From NCBI GenBank assembly GCA_003574785.1, contig QORU01000007.1, positions 248,001 to 312,000 on the forward strand: DNA of 64,000 nucleotides, written 5' to 3'. Shown one piece after another: positions 60,876 to 64,000 of the stretch. The DNA is from Taklimakanibacter deserti. Its GTDB lineage: Bacteria > Pseudomonadota > Alphaproteobacteria > Rhizobiales > Aestuariivirgaceae. The stretch's first letter is position 1, and the number at the start of each line of letters is the position of its first letter. A program made the position numbers and the translations under genes. The notes beneath the pieces were generated by a model that saw nothing but the letters and a program-made list of their open reading frames with translations, had not been told where the DNA came from and did not search any database.

Positions 60876-61496
60876 ATGCGACTCGTTCTGGCCTTGCTGC
60901 TGTGTGGCTTCCTTCTGCCGCTTTCCACCACGTCGCTGGTCCGTGCACAGGACACCGAGCAGAGCGTGTCGGACGACGAGATTTCCACCACGGCGCGGCG
61001 AAGCCTGACCTTCCGACCGCAGGCCGGGCCGCCCGGCTCGCGCGTCCAGCTCGAGGGCGAGGGCTTTCGTCCTTTTGAGCGGCTGCGCCTGCTTGTCGGG
61101 CGCACGCCCTCCGATCTCAGGCGTCAAAAAAATGTGGAGGTCAACCGCCGAGGCCGTGTGCAAACGTCCGTCGAGCTGCCCGACTGGGCGCGGCCGGGGC
61201 GGAGCGTCTTCTTCGCGTTGCAGAGTTCGGACGGGCGAAGGCGGGCCACGGCCGGGCCGTTCCGGGTCACCGAGAGAAGGCCCTCCCCGCCGCTGACCCT
61301 CAGGGGAACGCTTCTCACCGGCGGTGCGGAATGTGCGGTGTTCAGGAGCGATGATGGACGAAGGTATGCGCTCACCGGGAATCTCGGCGGCTTCGGGCCG
61401 GGCGACCGCGTCAACGTGCGGGGACGTATCGCCGAAATGTCGCCCTGCATGCAGGGACAGACGCTCGCGGTGGAGCGCATCAGCAAAGCGAAATAG
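60876..61496 (+). CDS. Exported protein with DUF5818-like C-terminal domain
   Basis: A 206 aa protein from ATG 60876, with GGGAGA as ribosome site. The signal peptide is LVLALLLCGFLLPLSTTSLVRA. The middle (residues about 40-130) looks like an Ig-like/IPT strand-rich domain (GPPGSRVQLEGEGFRPFERL). The C-terminal ALTGNLGGFGPGDRVNVRGR and CMQGQTLAVERI resemble DUF5818, an OB-like fold. It is a periplasmic or secreted protein of unknown role. Confidence 0.78.
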   Translation: MRLVLALLLCGFLLPLSTTSLVRAQDTEQSVSDDEISTTARRSLTFRPQAGPPGSRVQLEGEGFRPFERLRLLVGRTPSDLRRQKNVEVNRRGRVQTSVELPDWARPGRSVFFALQSSDGRRRATAGPFRVTERRPSPPLTLRGTLLTGGAECAVFRSDDGRRYALTGNLGGFGPGDRVNVRGRIAEMSPCMQGQTLAVERISKAK

Positions 61497-61524
61497 GGGG
61501 CAGTGGGTCGCCGGCGCTCTCGTT

Positions 61525-62868
61525 CTAAAATAAGCCGTCTTCGCGAACGAGAGCGAGCGACTCCTGGAAGACATCGATCATCCGGTCGACGACTTCGCGT
61601 GAATGAGCGGCGGAAAGATAGTAGCGGTTGGCCCCCGAAATCAGGACACCGAGATTGAGAGCGTGCATCAGAAAGGCCTGCCGCGCCCGTTCCATGGGCT
61701 TCTCGTCGATGTCGAAGCTGCTGCGAACCGGACCGCTTTGAAAGTAGATATGAAACATCGAGCCGACATTGCTCATCTGGACCGCCATGTTGTGTCGTGC
61801 GGCGAAGTCATTGAAACTGGCCGTCAGGCGGTCGCCCTCAGCCGCCATGCGAGCGTAGATCTCCGGGTGCTCGGAATAATAGCGGACCGCCGCGGTTCCT
61901 GCCGCCATCGATAGCGGGTTGCCGGTGAAGGTGCCCCCGGTGAACACGCCTTGCTCGCCAGGCTTGGGAAGGAACATCCGCATGAAATCCTCCCGCCCGG
62001 CGATGACGCCGATCGGCAATCCGCCGCCGCACGCCTTGCCCAGTGTCGCGAAGTCAGGTGTGATGCCGAAATATTCCTGACCGCCGCCATAGGCCAGGCG
62101 GAAGCCGGTGACCATCTCGTCCAAAGCGAACAGCACGTTGCACTCGCGGCAAACCTCTAGAAGGGATTTGAGATAGGCGCCAGCCTCGCGCTGAGGGTTC
62201 GAATGCTGGACGGGCTCGATGATCACCATCGCCAGCTCATCCTTGTTGGCGCGGATGATGTCGAACGCACTGGGATTGCGATAGGGGAGAGGAACGATCA
62301 GATCGCGAATTGCTTTCGGGATACCGGTGCTGATCTCGACGCCGGACGGCCGCTCCCGGGAGTCGACAGCGGTCGGCGCAACCATGCAGTAGTCGTGCAT
62401 GCCGTGCCAATAGCCGTCGAATATGCCGATCTTTTCCTTGCCCGTGAACGCACGCGCTGCGCGCATCGCATAGCCGGTCGCCTCGGACCCCGAGTTGCAG
62501 AACAGAAGACGCTCGGCGCATGGAATGGCGTCCTGCAAGAGTTGAGCGAGTGGAAGCTGTTCTTCGGAGTGAATGCCGAAATGCCATCCCGATCCGGAGA
62601 TCCTGGAAATCGCCGCCGCGATCTCCGGGTGCCGATGACCCAGGACGCAGACGCCGAACCCCATGCAGGTGTCTATGTACGTGTTGCCGTCGATATCCGT
62701 GAGCGTCGCGCCTTCGCCCGAGTCGATATAGATGGGATGCGGCAAATAGAGATTGGCGCGCATGCCGGAGAACAGGATGCTCTCCCGATCACCGGTCATG
62801 GCCTGACACTTCCTTGTCTTGGCCAACATTTCGGTGATGGCGCCCTCGAAGCGTGATCGTCCCGTCAT
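61525..62868 (-). CDS. Class III aminotransferase, glutamate-1-semialdehyde-aminomutase-like
   Basis: A 447 aa PLP enzyme. Family motifs are YIDTCMGFGVCVLGHRHPEI, FCNSGSEATGYAMRAARAFTGKEKIGIFDGYWHG, the PLP Asp in LFALDEMVTGFRLAYGG and the PLP Lys in ATLGKACGGGLPIGVIAG. The order matches HemL-like transaminases, but these are also used in secondary metabolism; the long N-terminus and isolated position suggest it is not the housekeeping hemL. The substrate is unknown. Confidence 0.9.
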   Translation of the reverse strand: MTGRSRFEGAITEMLAKTRKCQAMTGDRESILFSGMRANLYLPHPIYIDSGEGATLTDIDGNTYIDTCMGFGVCVLGHRHPEIAAAISRISGSGWHFGIHSEEQLPLAQLLQDAIPCAERLLFCNSGSEATGYAMRAARAFTGKEKIGIFDGYWHGMHDYCMVAPTAVDSRERPSGVEISTGIPKAIRDLIVPLPYRNPSAFDIIRANKDELAMVIIEPVQHSNPQREAGAYLKSLLEVCRECNVLFALDEMVTGFRLAYGGGQEYFGITPDFATLGKACGGGLPIGVIAGREDFMRMFLPKPGEQGVFTGGTFTGNPLSMAAGTAAVRYYSEHPEIYARMAAEGDRLTASFNDFAARHNMAVQMSNVGSMFHIYFQSGPVRSSFDIDEKPMERARQAFLMHALNLGVLISGANRYYLSAAHSREVVDRMIDVFQESLALVREDGLF

Positions 62869-63094
62869 GACCCGTCCCTCATTCTGCCGGCCGCTCCGTA
62901 AATGAAGCCGGCCGCGTCCCTTCTTTCGTGCTCAGCCGCTTAGCTGTACGCTGTTTCAAGCAGGTGGGAAATGCAAGACGCGCGACAAGGCGGCCATCCT
63001 GGTTGCCAACGCTTAAGCAGGCAAAGCCCCGGGGAGCCCGCGTCCGTAGGAGCGGTGATTAAATTTCATACAGAAATGAATTCTTGACGATAGC

Positions 63095-63148
63095 GCGCCT
63101 ATATAGGCGCCTGTCTGGAAAGAGGCCCCAGAACCCTTCTTCGGAAGG
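63095..63148. promoter_or_regulatory. Palindrome and UUCG hairpin upstream of a 44-aa gene
   Basis: GCGCCTATATAGGCGC (63095-63110) is a perfect 16-bp palindrome, a possible operator or promoter core. CCTTC-TTCG-GAAGG (63135-63148) is a stable UUCG-tetraloop hairpin that would lie in the 5' leader of the gene at 63191. The remainder of the 322 bp gap 62869-63190 shows no gene. Confidence 0.55.
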
Positions 63149-63190
63149 AGCCACAATTGTCCGCGCGCTGGAAGCGCAAATAGGTTTGCC

Positions 63191-63325
63191 ATGTCGGTAA
63201 AAATTGAGTCCGCCGATAAATCCGAGATTGTCGGAATCCTCCTTCGAATATTCGCAGGCGCGCTTATCGTCGGCCTGCTGATCGTCTGGCCGGCGCTTGA
63301 AATCCTGAGTGCTGCATGGACATGA
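63191..63325 (+). CDS. Small single-pass membrane protein
   Basis: A 44 aa protein: MSVKIESADKSEIVGILLRI, then FAGALIVGLLIVWPALEILS, ending AAWT. It has a short charged N-terminus and one hydrophobic helix (about residues 14-36). No ribosome site is obvious (GGTTTGCC upstream of ATG). It could be a small membrane regulator or subunit. It is preceded by the structured leader at 63095-63148. Confidence 0.6.
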   Translation: MSVKIESADKSEIVGILLRIFAGALIVGLLIVWPALEILSAAWT

Positions 63326-63355
63326 AGCCCAGAACCGTGCGGTGAACCCGCCTTT

Positions 63356-64000
63356 TCAGGACGTGTGCGACGATGATGGCGGATCGTCAGCAACCGGATC
63401 GGCGCCCAGGCCCATGCCACCCGCCATCGCGCCGCCGCCCATCCCCCCGCCGCCCTGCCCCGAGCCCCTCTTGTCGCGATCGCCTTTGTCGCGCGCGCCG
63501 GCGCCGGACGGCCGGGTCGGGCCCTGCATGGGAATCTCGAGATCAGGCGGGATCGGCGCAAGATCGAGCGCTTCGCGAATGAAGGCGCGCAGCGAAACCA
63601 CCAGTTCATGCGTGTGGACCGGACGTCCGGCCACCAGCTCGCGCGCCGCGCGCTCCGCCAGCCGCACCTGCTCTTCGGTGCCGAGCAGGATGATGTCGGA
63701 CAATGCTGCCTCGACCGCATCGCGGATGCGGCGGGACCGATCGGAGCCCAAGGTGCCTTCGGCGGCGGGACTCAGCGGCGCCCCAGGCTCACCCTCCGGC
63801 GCAGGCTCGCCGTCGCGGCGCAACTGCTTCAGATGCGTCGGATCGACGGTCAGGATACCGGTGAACGAACCGCCCAGCGCCTTGTAGGCCGCAATCAGCG
63901 TACGCAACCGCTCGTTGATCTGGCGGTTCATGCGCTCGCGGCGCTGCTGAATGGTGAACATCATCAGCAGGCGAATGCCCATCCCGATCAGCGTGATCAG
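63356..64000 (-). CDS. Hypothetical protein, 5' end beyond window
   Basis: The minus-strand frame is open from 63356 to the window edge; an ATG at 63982 gives 208 aa. The residues before it (LITLIG) and after (MGIRLLMMF) look like a membrane helix that begins outside the window, so the gene is probably partial. Next come RRERMNRQINERLRTLIAAYKALGGSFTG, a helical soluble domain, and a Gly/Met-rich disordered C-terminal tail (GGGGMGGGAMAGGMGLG). The family is not recognised. Confidence 0.7.
   Translation of the reverse strand: MITLIGMGIRLLMMFTIQQRRERMNRQINERLRTLIAAYKALGGSFTGILTVDPTHLKQLRRDGEPAPEGEPGAPLSPAAEGTLGSDRSRRIRDAVEAALSDIILLGTEEQVRLAERAARELVAGRPVHTHELVVSLRAFIREALDLAPIPPDLEIPMQGPTRPSGAGARDKGDRDKRGSGQGGGGMGGGAMAGGMGLGADPVADDPPSSSHTS

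Noticed and set aside
61525..62868. Aminotransferase as part of the lanthipeptide cluster
   Set aside because: It lies more than 10 kb away with unrelated genes between, so no operon link is supported.

Overview
The window comes from a GC-rich alphaproteobacterium, most likely of the order Hyphomicrobiales (Rhizobiales). The evidence is gene order and gene type: dapD - HAD pyrimidine nucleotidase - argB - engB - yidC - rnpA - rpmH, fabI - histidine phosphatase - aroC, HDAC - xseB - tlyA, truA and dapE. Dispersed palindromes resembling rhizobial intergenic mosaic elements support this. I cannot name a species.

The left half (1-36 kb) is mostly chromosomal core. From left to right it holds: an FAD-linked oxidase cut by the window edge and a Sua5/TsaC gene; an HDAC-xseB-tlyA-methyltransferase run with stop/start overlaps; a membrane AraC regulator divergent from a secreted alpha/beta hydrolase; an HTH-TPR protein; bioY; an MBL hydrolase, fabI, a phosphatase, aroC and a rhodanese; a haloalkane-dehalogenase-like hydrolase and an SRAP protein; a TetR-MFS efflux pair with three operator-like palindromes; NUDIX, truA, EamA, dapE and two DUF805 proteins; YbaK; dapD through rpmH; a histidine kinase and a P1 peptidase; and an amidohydrolase, SMP-30, cupin and SnoaL group. 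tRNA-Arg(ACG) lies at 36174-36250.

From the tRNA to about 58.5 kb the content becomes accessory and mosaic. It includes a cysteine-containing secreted protein, a PIN nuclease, a DUF1780 putative endonuclease, small unknown genes, a LysR/isochorismatase pair, gene fragments and palindromic repeats. The centrepiece is a minus-strand operon (50991-43936) for a class I lanthipeptide: a PLD-family (HxK) protein, a Pol-beta-type nucleotidyltransferase, a precursor LanA (107 aa, FDLDIRI leader box, 11 Cys), LanC (Zn ligands C305, C354, H355) and a full-length LanB (1000 aa). The genes touch or overlap. Beside lanA lies a second, truncated copy of the leader and a decayed copy of the nucleotidyltransferase 5' end. 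I read these as a tandem [nucleotidyltransferase-lanA] duplication in which each unit lost the opposite gene. No transporter, leader protease or immunity gene is visible.

Right of the cluster are a Tat-secreted intradiol-dioxygenase-like protein, a RibD/DHFR-like protein, a phospholipase-B-like Ntn hydrolase, an AraC regulator, a zinc-less MDR oxidoreductase, a nitroreductase, an AhpD-like protein, a polysaccharide deacetylase, several unknown proteins and a HemL-like aminotransferase. A 3'-terminal fragment of the dioxygenase gene recurs at 37799-37916, and a fragment resembling the start of the RibD-like gene recurs at 43866-43903. Both show that the region has been rearranged. All functional assignments rest on reading motifs and gene order; no database search was possible.
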